7,447 nucleotides of DNA. Origin: Smithellaceae bacterium. GTDB lineage: Bacteria; Desulfobacterota; Syntrophia; Syntrophales; JAQULV01. Positions 1-5,890 of this stretch are shown here, in pieces. Position 1 is the first letter of the stretch, and every line of letters starts with the position of its first letter. The position numbers and the translations under genes were made by a program. The stretch is taken from positions 1 to 7,447 of the forward strand of contig JAQULV010000054.1 of the NCBI GenBank assembly GCA_028718405.1. Direction: 5' to 3'. The notes under the pieces were generated by a model. That model was not told the DNA's origin, made no database searches, and worked only from the letters and a program-made list of their open reading frames with translations.

Positions 1-527
1 AACGCTGGGACCGTCTGAATCGAGAAGGATTAGTTGTCGGCATCGGGGAGTCTGACAATCACGATACCCTCTCCCACGTGCTGGGCCGAACCATTTCGGT
101 CTTCCCCTTCGTTAAGGCCTTTCGCTTTGTCAGGACACACATAATGACCGACAAACCTCTCTCCGGCAATAAAGATGATATCCCCCTTCTGCTGAAGGCA
201 CTGCGAAGCGGACGAGCCTATGTTGCGCAAGAATATTTCAGGTGCAGCAAAGGATTTTCCTTCTCCGTTTCGAGCGGTAGCAACGACGCCGCGATGGGGG
301 ACAGGATTCCTCTTCACACCAACACCATCGTCCACATCCAGGTACCCTCCGTCGCCAAGATATGTCTTGTGAGGGACGGAGCATACGTAGCGCAGGAAAA
401 GAGAACAGAGCTTTCCTATCGGATCGATCGGGGCGGAGTTTATCGTGTCGAGGTATATCTCCCCTCTTGGGGGCGATATCGTCCCTGGATATTTTCCAAT
501 CCGATCTTCGTAGGCGAATCTCCCTGA
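1..527 (+). CDS. PHP-domain (CehA/McbA-type) metallohydrolase, C-terminal fragment
   Basis: This is the 3' end of a gene that begins upstream of the window. The frame is open from base 3 and gives 174 residues before TGA at 525-527. The visible N-terminus reads RWDRLNREGLVVGIGESDNHDT. The G-x-SD-x-H part (Asp codon 54-56, His codon 60-62) matches the last metal-binding motif, usually GGSDAH, of PHP-type phosphoesterases of the CehA/McbA family. The remaining 150 or so residues (TNTIVHIQVPS, VYRVEVYL, RPWIFSNPIFV) are beta-rich and match the C-terminal domain common in that family, whose ending is typically 'PWIxSNPIYV'. The family hydrolyses phosphoester or carbamate bonds with bound metals; the substrate here cannot be read. 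An apparent GTG start at 78 lies inside the domain and is not the real start. The Glu in place of Gly in GESD is a mild deviation. Family assignment is fairly sure; function is not. Confidence 0.8.
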   Translation, partial: RWDRLNREGLVVGIGESDNHDTLSHVLGRTISVFPFVKAFRFVRTHIMTDKPLSGNKDDIPLLLKALRSGRAYVAQEYFRCSKGFSFSVSSGSNDAAMGDRIPLHTNTIVHIQVPSVAKICLVRDGAYVAQEKRTELSYRIDRGGVYRVEVYLPSWGRYRPWIFSNPIFVGESP

Positions 528-534
528 AGGAAAC

Positions 535-550
535 GTCCGGAAGCCCGGAC
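535..550 (+). terminator. GC-rich hairpin after the PHP gene, possible terminator
   Basis: GTCCGG (535-540), loop AAGC, CCGGAC (545-550) form a perfect 6-bp GC-rich stem with a tetraloop, 7 bases after the stop codon of the PHP gene. No U-tract follows (ACGCGCGAAG), so it is not a classical intrinsic terminator. It could be a weak or Rho-assisted terminator or a 3'-end stabilising hairpin. Its position between the stop codon and the strong promoter at 580 supports a transcription-unit boundary. Confidence 0.4.
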
Positions 551-579
551 ACGCGCGAAGAAGGAGAGGCTCTTTATCC

Positions 580-608
580 TTGACAGGTATTTCTTCCTAA
601 CCTATATT
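580..608 (+). promoter_or_regulatory. sigma70-type promoter for the carboxyltransferase unit
   Basis: A perfect -35 box TTGACA (580-585), a 17-bp spacer and a -10 box TATATT (603-608, 5 of 6 matches to TATAAT) make this the best promoter seen in the window. Transcription would start near 614-616 and leave an untranslated leader of about 115 bases before the TTG start at 731. It lies in the non-coding gap between the PHP gene and the carboxyltransferase gene and points at the latter. Confidence 0.75.
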
Positions 609-613
609 CCGCC

Positions 614-627
614 GACCAGTTCTGGTC
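614..627. promoter_or_regulatory. palindrome at the predicted transcription start, candidate operator
   Basis: GACCAG-TT-CTGGTC is an inverted repeat with perfect 6-bp arms and a 2-bp centre. It begins 6 bases after the -10 box, so it covers roughly +1 to +14 of the predicted transcript. A dyad in this position is typical of an operator for a dimeric repressor. It could alternatively fold as a tight hairpin at the 5' end of the mRNA, although a 2-base loop is too small without opening a pair. No regulator gene is nearby to assign it to. Confidence 0.4.
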
Positions 628-719
628 CTGCTTTGTAAGAAGGTACGCTTAGCCGGGACGAAGCCGAAGAAGAAAGAATGCGTCGGACGGGCGCCTTCTC
701 GATGCCCGTTTCGCGCCAT

Positions 720-733
720 GAGGTATTCCATTG
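720..733 (+). promoter_or_regulatory. ribosome binding site fixing a TTG start
   Basis: GAGGT (720-724) lies 6 bases upstream of TTG at 731. An in-frame TGA at 719-721 rules out any start further upstream. The next in-frame ATG lies beyond the conserved DNTFRDGHQS motif, so translation must begin at this TTG. Confidence 0.7.
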
Positions 734-2179
734 GACGCATGTGAAAATGAGTTAGCTCCGCTTCCGCTGAAGATTCAAGACAACACCTTCCGCGACGGGC
801 ACCAGTCCATCTTTGCCACTCGGATGCGAACGGAGGACATGATTCCGATCGCGGAAAGGATGGACGAAGTTGGTTTTTGGGCTATCGAAGTCTGGGGCGG
901 AGCCACCTTCGACACGATGCACCGGTTCCTCGCGGAGGATCCTTGGGAGAGACCGCGGGCATTGAAGCGTTATATAAAGAAAACACCCTTTTCCATGCTG
1001 CTCAGGGGACAGAACCTGGTTGGTTACCGCCATTATGCCGATGATGTAGTCAACGCGTTCGTAGATAAAGCCTGCGAAATTGGAATAGACATATTCCGCA
1101 TATTCGATGCCCTCAACGATCTACGTAACGTCGAATCGTCCTTAAAAAGGGTCAAGAAAAACGGAAAATATGCAGAGGGTGCCATATGTTATTCCTTGAC
1201 AGGGAAGCATCTGGGCGGAGACGTCTACACCCTTGAATACTATGTGGCCAAATGCCGGGATTTGGAGGCCATGGGGGCAGACAGCATTTGCATAAAAGAC
1301 ATGGCAGGACTTTTGTCTCCCTACGACGCCTATAATCTCGTCCGGGCACTGAAAGAAGTCCTTGCCGTTCCTCTTCACCTTCACACCCACTACACAAGCG
1401 GGATGGCCTCCATGACCTATCTAAAGGCCATAGAAGCCGGCGTCGATATCGTGGATACATGCATCGCGCCTTTTGCGATGCGATCGTCCATGCCGGCGCT
1501 GGAGCCGCTTTTGGTCACCCTTCAGGACACTCCCAGAGATCCCCATCTGGATATCAGCTTCCTTTTGAATCTGGGCAAGTATCTGGAGAAGATGGCCGCC
1601 AAATATAGGCCTTTCAAGGCATCTAACAAGGTTTCCGTATTGGACGAGGGTGTCCTTGTTCATCAGATTCCGGGAGGCATGATTTCCAACCTAGTCAGCC
1701 AATTGAAGGATATGAAGGCCTTAGACCGACTTGACGAGGTCTACGATGAGATTCCTGCGACCCGGCGTGACCTGGGTAACCCTCCGCTAGTGACGCCTAT
1801 CTCGCAGATCATCGGTGCCCAGGCGGTCATGAACGTCTTGTTCGGCAAGTACAAAATGGTAACCAACCAGCTAAAGGATTTGGTTTACGGTCTATATGGA
1901 AAGACGCCCAGCCCCGTAGATCCGGAATTACAGAAAAAGATCCTGAAGAATTATCGACGAGGCCGAACACCAATTACCGGCCGGCCAGCGGATTATCTGG
2001 GACCGGAGTTGGATGAGATGCGTGCAAAGATAGGTCCGCTGGCGAAGAATGATGAGGACCTCCTGACCTACGTTCTCTATCCTCAAACGGGCGAGCAATT
2101 TCTGAAGTGGAAGTATGGCCTCGAACCCAAGCCTGATGCAGTTAAAGCGCGTACCATTGATGACATCAAGGGTCCATGA
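731..2179 (+). CDS. OadA/PycB/5S-type carboxyltransferase subunit lacking a biotin domain
   Basis: This 482-residue protein has the HMGL-like TIM barrel and conserved C-terminal region of the carboxyltransferase subunits of oxaloacetate decarboxylase, pyruvate carboxylase (subunit B) and transcarboxylase 5S. These enzymes move CO2 between a 2-oxoacid and carboxybiotin. Visible motifs are DNTFRDGHQS (17-26, metal Asp17), EVWGGATFD (53-61), LRGQNLVGYR (91-100), CIKDMAGLL (187-195, Lys189 being the expected carbamylated metal ligand), HLHTH (216-220, metal ligands His218 and His220, at +29 and +31 from the lysine as in pyruvate carboxylase) and PGGMISNLVSQLKD (314-327). It ends in KARTIDDIKGP with no MKM biotinyl domain, so it needs a separate biotin carrier, as 5S does. 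No carrier or biotin carboxylase is visible nearby. The TTG start is set by the upstream stop and the SD. Substrate (pyruvate/oxaloacetate or other) is undecided. Confidence 0.88.
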   Translation: MDACENELAPLPLKIQDNTFRDGHQSIFATRMRTEDMIPIAERMDEVGFWAIEVWGGATFDTMHRFLAEDPWERPRALKRYIKKTPFSMLLRGQNLVGYRHYADDVVNAFVDKACEIGIDIFRIFDALNDLRNVESSLKRVKKNGKYAEGAICYSLTGKHLGGDVYTLEYYVAKCRDLEAMGADSICIKDMAGLLSPYDAYNLVRALKEVLAVPLHLHTHYTSGMASMTYLKAIEAGVDIVDTCIAPFAMRSSMPALEPLLVTLQDTPRDPHLDISFLLNLGKYLEKMAAKYRPFKASNKVSVLDEGVLVHQIPGGMISNLVSQLKDMKALDRLDEVYDEIPATRRDLGNPPLVTPISQIIGAQAVMNVLFGKYKMVTNQLKDLVYGLYGKTPSPVDPELQKKILKNYRRGRTPITGRPADYLGPELDEMRAKIGPLAKNDEDLLTYVLYPQTGEQFLKWKYGLEPKPDAVKARTIDDIKGP

Positions 2180-2871
2180 GTGGGGCCATGATCAAACGTC
2201 TGTCGGCCATCATGATCAAATATGGGTTGTCTTCTTTTCTCTATTATTTTGTCCGCGCTTACTTCTGGACGATAACTTTCCAATACATCAACGAGGGAGA
2301 AGTTCTCTCCCATCTTAGGCGCGGCGGGAAGGTAATCACGGCGGTATGGCACCAGCGGATATTCGCCGCCATCGGTTACGTATTGAGATTCAAACAGTAC
2401 AGGCCTTCCGTAATGATAAGCAAAAGCCGCGATGGTAATTTGATCGCCGATGTTTACCGGCGTCTCTATTTCCGTCCCGTGCGCGGTTCCAGTTCCAAGG
2501 GAGGCAAGGAAGCCCTGCGCGCGTTGATTGATGATCTTGCAGACCACCCCTTGGCGGTGCATGTTCTTGATGGGCCTAGGGGACCAGCGGGAGTTATAAA
2601 GCCGGGCTTGGTTACGTTGGCGCAGAAAACGCGCGTTCCTATCTTTCCCATCTACTTTTCCATGAGCAACGCCTGGGTTTTGAAGAGCTGGGATCGCTTT
2701 CTCATTCCAAAACCTTTCAGCACGATTACGGTACGCTGGGACAGACCCATCACGGTCCCTTCCCGCCTTAGTCCAGAAGCGTTTGAGGAAGTCAGAGCAT
2801 TGATCGAGACCCGGATGCTCGCAAATCAACGCGACGAGGACGCGGCCATCGGTAAGTATAATCTGATCTGA
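2176..2871 (+). CDS. DUF374-type lysophospholipid acyltransferase-like protein
   Basis: This 231-residue protein matches the DUF374/LPLAT-like family, thought to transfer acyl groups to lipid acceptors at the inner membrane. Supporting motifs are AVWHQRIF (56-63, with the WH that serves as the catalytic-His region), ISKSRDGNLIA (81-91), RGSSSKGGKEAL (103-114) and LDGPRGPAGVIKPG (131-144). All are hallmarks of this family, which runs about 200-240 residues. A hydrophobic stretch at about 15-35 may anchor the N-terminus. The ATG overlaps the stop of the carboxyltransferase gene (ATGA, 2176-2179), so translation is probably coupled. The SD (AAGGG, 2168-2172) is close, at 3 bases, and an ATG at 2188 is a possible alternative start. 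What the two gene products share is unclear. A lipid A lauroyl/myristoyl-type (HtrB) role is less likely because the motifs differ. The acceptor is unknown. Confidence 0.8.
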   Translation: MSGAMIKRLSAIMIKYGLSSFLYYFVRAYFWTITFQYINEGEVLSHLRRGGKVITAVWHQRIFAAIGYVLRFKQYRPSVMISKSRDGNLIADVYRRLYFRPVRGSSSKGGKEALRALIDDLADHPLAVHVLDGPRGPAGVIKPGLVTLAQKTRVPIFPIYFSMSNAWVLKSWDRFLIPKPFSTITVRWDRPITVPSRLSPEAFEEVRALIETRMLANQRDEDAAIGKYNLI

Positions 2872-2917
2872 AAGCAGTTTCTGATAACGAGTCTTCGTGA
2901 GCCAAATCACAGGCTAT

Positions 2918-2934
2918 ACGCAGTATTGCTGCGT
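2918..2934. terminator. hairpin in the gap, possible terminator
   Basis: ACGCAG (2918-2923), a 5-base loop and CTGCGT (2929-2934) form a perfect 6-bp stem. On the + strand it lies 46 bases after the acyltransferase stop and is followed by TTTAAAG, a short T-run (counting the stem's last T). On the - strand it lies immediately after the stop codon of the small ORF at 2935-3021. The T-tract is weak on both sides. Confidence 0.35.
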
Positions 2935-3021
2935 TTAAAGATCCTGACCTTCGTGAGCGGCCGTATCTTCTGTGTCCACCTTTATCGGTTCACTGAAGGG
3001 GACAACCATTCTACAGAGCAT
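2935..3021 (-). CDS. possible 28-residue small protein, unrecognised
   Basis: This minus-strand ORF starts at ATG 3021 and encodes 28 residues (MLCRMVVPFSEPIKVDTEDT...GQDL). I recognise no family. GAGG lies 5 bases upstream of the ATG, and a promoter-like pair (TAGTCA, 16 bp, TATATT) lies about 55-80 bases upstream. The stop codon is followed directly by a 6-bp hairpin. These coincidences are what support it. The frame stays open upstream to 3198, inside the UROD-like gene, but that longer version has no SD and would overlap a real gene. The ORF could equally be chance in an intergenic gap of 273 bp. Confidence 0.2.
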   Translation of the reverse strand: MLCRMVVPFSEPIKVDTEDTAAHEGQDL

Positions 3022-3075
3022 CTTTTCCTCAACCGTCTTCAGATAAAATTTCTGGAGTTTTGACAGCAATCGTCT

Positions 3076-3103
3076 AATATAGTTGGGCCCTTGGACTTGA
3101 CTA
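3076..3103 (-). promoter_or_regulatory. weak minus-strand promoter candidate
   Basis: On the - strand, TAGTCA (3103-3098, 4 of 6 matches) and TATATT (3081-3076, 5 of 6) are 16 bp apart and point into the 2872-3069 region. Its -35 box overlaps a TTGACT (3097-3102) on the + strand, which could be the -35 of a promoter for the UROD-like gene but has only a poor -10 (CAAATA at 3120). Both readings are weak. Confidence 0.25.
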
Positions 3104-3130
3104 TTCAATAAACTACCCCCAAATATCTTA

Positions 3131-3147
3131 AGGGGAGGAGTGCGATG
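3131..3147 (+). promoter_or_regulatory. strong Shine-Dalgarno of the UROD-like gene
   Basis: AGGGGAGGAG (3131-3140) contains GGAGG 6 bases before ATG 3145. An in-frame stop TAA at 3109-3111 prevents an earlier start. The preceding CCCCC (3116-3120) could pair with GGGG of the SD, but the stem would be only 4 bp, so masking is doubtful. Confidence 0.7.
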
Positions 3148-4383
3148 CACGTGATCTTCAAGCTGGCTAAAGGATTGCTCTATGCGCACGGCCTGCATCT
3201 GGGTAAGCTCGATGGCTACGAGCGCTTGATCGCCTCCATCTATGGAAGACCCGATCGGGTATCGATATTACTTCAACCTTATCTTTACGCCATGCACCTC
3301 CATGGGCTTTCCAGCCAAGAATTCTTCCGCAATCCCGATGCTTTCATCCATGCGTCTTACAACACCGTCAAGTATTTTGGCATCGATGCCTGGTCGCCCG
3401 TATTCGACTTCTATAACATTGAAGCAGAGGCACTCGGACAAAGCTTCAAGTGGGATGAATCCCGGGAGCCATTTGTCGATAGCTCAAATTATCTCATAAA
3501 AGATAAGAAGGATCTTGGCCGTCTATGCCCGCCCGTTGCCGGCGAAAGCGGTCGCATGCCTTACGTCCTCGCTGCCTATCGGCGCTACAGGGAATTGATG
3601 AACATGCCGCCCATCTGCTATTGCTGCTCTCCCTTTACCATGGCGGTACTGGTCCGGGGACTTCAACGGTTCGTCGTCGACATGTACAAAGATCCCTCCT
3701 TTGCTCATGACCTCATGAGCTTTCTCACGGCCGAGGTTGTAGTGCCTTGGATACGCCGGATGATCAAGGAAGCGGGCAGTTCCATGGTTGTCATGTCCGA
3801 CGCCCAGGCGAGTCCTCCAATCGTCTCGCCTGCCCTAATAAGGGAGTTCTGCCTCCCTTATGTTGAGAAAGTAATAAGGGCTACCTCGACGGCGCAATGC
3901 ACGGTAGTGGATACGGGAACATGGGGGGAGAGTCGGGTCAAAAACGCTACTGAGATACTGGACATCAAGACGGAAATGATGCGAAGGGGCAACAACCTTC
4001 ACGCCACAAGGCCTTACTATCTTCTGGTCTGGTATGAAGACTACGACAAGGTAGGCATCCCGGCCATCCGCTCCTACGCTGATAAGAAGAAGATTTGTCT
4101 TATGCTCAACGTTCAGCATGACTTGGTAGGAACAGGAACACATGAGCAAATCGTGGGATTGGTTAGGAGGTTGATTCGAGAGGGGGCGGGAGACGGGCGA
4201 TTTGCCATTCTCATCAATATGGTGTCGGCAGGGACTCCGCCCGAGAATGTCCATGCAGTCGTCGCCGCGGTAAAGCAATACGGACGATATCCTATTTCTC
4301 CCGAGATTCTGGCCGAGCCCTTCGCAATGCCCGTCATTAGCCCTTTCCCGGAATGGTTCAAAAAATACGGCCTGCCAGTTTAA
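3145..4383 (+). CDS. UROD/MtaA-superfamily protein with altered metal motif
   Basis: This 412-residue protein belongs to the uroporphyrinogen decarboxylase superfamily, which includes HemE and the cobamide-dependent methyltransferases MtaA/CmuA. Family signals are YCCSPFTMAVLVRGLQRFVVDMYKDP (159-184), SDAQASPPIVSPALIREFCLPYVEKV (218-243) and a C-terminal AGTPPENVHAVVAAVKQYGRYP (362-383). The HemE N-terminal RQAGRYLPEY signature is absent, so it is not a haem-pathway enzyme. In MtaA-like enzymes zinc is held by HxC plus a distal Cys near the C-terminus. Here the first site reads TAQC (249-252) without His, and the distal segment INMVSAGTP (357-365) has no Cys. A methyl transfer role is therefore uncertain. 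No corrinoid protein is adjacent. The gene faces the Fe-S protein gene, with 21 bp between stops. Family membership is solid; activity is unknown. Confidence 0.82.
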   Translation: MHVIFKLAKGLLYAHGLHLGKLDGYERLIASIYGRPDRVSILLQPYLYAMHLHGLSSQEFFRNPDAFIHASYNTVKYFGIDAWSPVFDFYNIEAEALGQSFKWDESREPFVDSSNYLIKDKKDLGRLCPPVAGESGRMPYVLAAYRRYRELMNMPPICYCCSPFTMAVLVRGLQRFVVDMYKDPSFAHDLMSFLTAEVVVPWIRRMIKEAGSSMVVMSDAQASPPIVSPALIREFCLPYVEKVIRATSTAQCTVVDTGTWGESRVKNATEILDIKTEMMRRGNNLHATRPYYLLVWYEDYDKVGIPAIRSYADKKKICLMLNVQHDLVGTGTHEQIVGLVRRLIREGAGDGRFAILINMVSAGTPPENVHAVVAAVKQYGRYPISPEILAEPFAMPVISPFPEWFKKYGLPV

Positions 4384-4404
4384 GGCGTTTCACGTGACAG
4401 AAAA

Positions 4405-5490
4405 TTACTTGTAGGCGCTGAAATCAACGCCACGACGACGGCCGCGTTCGTCAAACCAATCTTCCTCGGTAAAGGGAGGTACCACATCCCGGTCTTCTTC
4501 CTTGTGGACCAACGCAATAGCCTCCGCGGGGCAAGTGCTGATACAAAGGCCACAGCCTATGCATCTCTCCGGGACGATCCGGTAGTTGTCCTCACCTTCC
4601 TCAATGGCCGCGACCTGGCAGCGGTCAAGAGCACAGGTGCCGCACCCCAAGCACTTATCCGGATCAATCTCGGCGTAGAAATGGGAATTTATCACCTTGG
4701 AAGCTGGGATTGAGAATCTGTTTATGGCACGCAGGACGCCGCAACAGCAGGAGCAACAATTGCAGATATAGAACTGGCCGTTTTGCACGTTGCCGGTCAA
4801 ATGCACGAGTCCCAGCCTTTCCGTTTCCTTCAAGAGATCGTAGGCTTCCTGTCGCGTGATCACGCGGCCTTCGGGCGAATTGTCAAAGACATGGGGGATA
4901 GGGGCAACGGCCAGACAAACCTGGAGTGGCCGATCGCAGGGCGCGTCGAGAAGCCCACGCTCCTTTTTGCAGATGCAATCGTTGAGGAGAAAGGACTGGC
5001 CTTGGTCGATGAGGGCCGAAACCCTTTCGTAGGGGAGGGCTTCCTGCTGAACGGATATCTCTTCTTCGATGGGAAGAACCTGCATGAGTTGGGGCGAATT
5101 GGCGAAAAACTGTCGGCTGTAAACCTCGTCGAAACGTTCGTGCAACTCCGCGAACTCCCGATCCATGCGGTGAAGCTGAAATTCGAAGATGCCGAAGATC
5201 CAGGGCATCATGCGAAAGTACGTATCTTCGCCAAGCTTGATGGCAAAGAGTTCGCCATGCTGCCACATAGAGGCAAGCTTCTCTTTCAAACCTTCCAGCG
5301 GTCGCCCCGTGCGTGCGGCGACCTGATCGGCAGTCTCGAAGGTGAGTCTCATGTCGCAGAAAAGATCCGCCTCCTCAGGGGTGAAGACCTTCTTCAGCAA
5401 TTTGATTTCCACGCCGTCCTCAGCTGCCGGGAAACCGTTGGGGAGCGTATCTAGGACCTTGGCCAAGCGGTAGTAAACTTCGTCGTTCAT
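4405..5490 (-). CDS. cysteine-rich 4Fe-4S protein with two ferredoxin motifs
   Basis: This 361-residue, probably cytoplasmic protein likely handles electron transfer. Residues 1-120 are helical and lack clusters, possibly a winged-helix-like module (FETADQVAARTGRPLEGLKEKL, 51-72). Residues 170-192 carry DCICKKERG...PCDRPLQVC (Cys172, 174, 185, 192). Residues 243-250 carry CNCCSCCC, with six Cys in eight positions. Two ferredoxin-type motifs follow: CLGCGTCALDRC (280-291, with four residues before the last Cys and no Pro) and CIGCGLCISTCP (310-321, canonical). Such proteins occur widely in Desulfobacterota, but I know no proven function. The start at ATG 5490 is preferred because TGAGGT (5504-5499) lies 8 bases upstream. 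An earlier in-frame TTG at 5505 is part of that SD region. It lies 50 bp downstream of the DUF2845 gene on the same strand and may be co-transcribed; no terminator or clear promoter is visible between them. Confidence 0.85.
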   Translation of the reverse strand: MNDEVYYRLAKVLDTLPNGFPAAEDGVEIKLLKKVFTPEEADLFCDMRLTFETADQVAARTGRPLEGLKEKLASMWQHGELFAIKLGEDTYFRMMPWIFGIFEFQLHRMDREFAELHERFDEVYSRQFFANSPQLMQVLPIEEEISVQQEALPYERVSALIDQGQSFLLNDCICKKERGLLDAPCDRPLQVCLAVAPIPHVFDNSPEGRVITRQEAYDLLKETERLGLVHLTGNVQNGQFYICNCCSCCCGVLRAINRFSIPASKVINSHFYAEIDPDKCLGCGTCALDRCQVAAIEEGEDNYRIVPERCIGCGLCISTCPAEAIALVHKEEDRDVVPPFTEEDWFDERGRRRGVDFSAYK

Positions 5491-5540
5491 GCTGCTGCAC
5501 CTCAAAACAATATTCGCTGAAAAGCTGGCCTCTCTTAGTA

Positions 5541-5870
5541 TTAGTAGGTTGTCCCATGTCTTATTTCCGAGAGCTTTCCGCCTTCAAAAACGAAGTCACG
5601 ATAACATCCCTCGAGCTTATATGTCCAGATCTCAGCCTTTCCTGTCGTCTTGTACTTCCGGCGAACCGCAGCCTTCACCGACTTGCCTTTGCCCTTTCCG
5701 CCTTCTTTGTAAAAGGGTGGCCCGCATTTATCCAACACAACCGCCTTCGAGTCGCCCGTCGAAACGACGCCTTTCTCGCAGGTGAAGCTGTCAGCCCCAC
5801 AGACAGCAACTCCCAGGAACAGCATCGCCAGCGCCAGAGAGCCAATTGCATTTAAACCCTTTGCCTTCAT
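5541..5870 (-). CDS. exported DUF2845-family protein
   Basis: This 109-residue protein begins with a signal peptide: MKAKGLNAIG, a hydrophobic core at about 9-23, and probable cleavage after CGA near residue 26. The mature part has C31, then STGDSKAVVLDKCGPP (37-52), which is the GD...V...CG.P pattern of DUF2845, and a third Cys at 89 in EGCYRDFVFEGGKL. The middle is unusually Lys/Gly rich (EGGKGKGKSVKAAVRRKYK, 56-74). The family is secreted or periplasmic and of unknown function; the sequence suggests a small beta-rich domain, perhaps with a disulfide. A lipobox is not convincing because Val precedes Cys24. AGGAGG (5882-5877) lies 6 bases before the ATG. It is the downstream neighbour of the membrane-protein gene, 20 bp away, in the same operon. 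Confidence 0.75.
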   Translation of the reverse strand: MKAKGLNAIGSLALAMLFLGVAVCGADSFTCEKGVVSTGDSKAVVLDKCGPPFYKEGGKGKGKSVKAAVRRKYKTTGKAEIWTYKLEGCYRDFVFEGGKLSEIRHGTTY

Positions 5871-5890
5871 GTTTCTCCTCCTTTCCCAGT

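Noticed and set aside
687..709. Inverted repeat ACGGGC...GCCCGT just upstream of the ribosome binding site, possible riboswitch or thermosensor
   Set aside because: The stem is only 6 bp with an 11-base loop and does not include the SD. No known riboswitch motif is recognisable in the leader.
678..755. A 25-codon upstream ORF (ATG 678) overlapping the start of the carboxyltransferase gene, possible leader peptide
   Set aside because: Its SD is weak and there is no run of regulatory codons. The overlap with the TTG start could be chance.
2083..2910. A 275-residue open frame on the - strand
   Set aside because: It is antisense to the acyltransferase gene and overlaps the end of the carboxyltransferase gene. 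Low-complexity, family-less translation.
3145..4383. HemE (haem biosynthesis) assignment for the UROD-like gene
   Set aside because: The conserved HemE N-terminal substrate-binding signature is absent and no haem genes are nearby.
4783..5454. A 223-residue open frame on the + strand
   Set aside because: It lies wholly antisense to the Fe-S protein gene, whose cysteine motifs are unmistakable. Its translation matches no family and it has no convincing SD.
5491..5505. Longer start (TTG 5505) for the Fe-S protein
   Set aside because: The extra five codons consist of the SD region itself, and ATG 5490 with TGAGGT 8 bases upstream is a better start.
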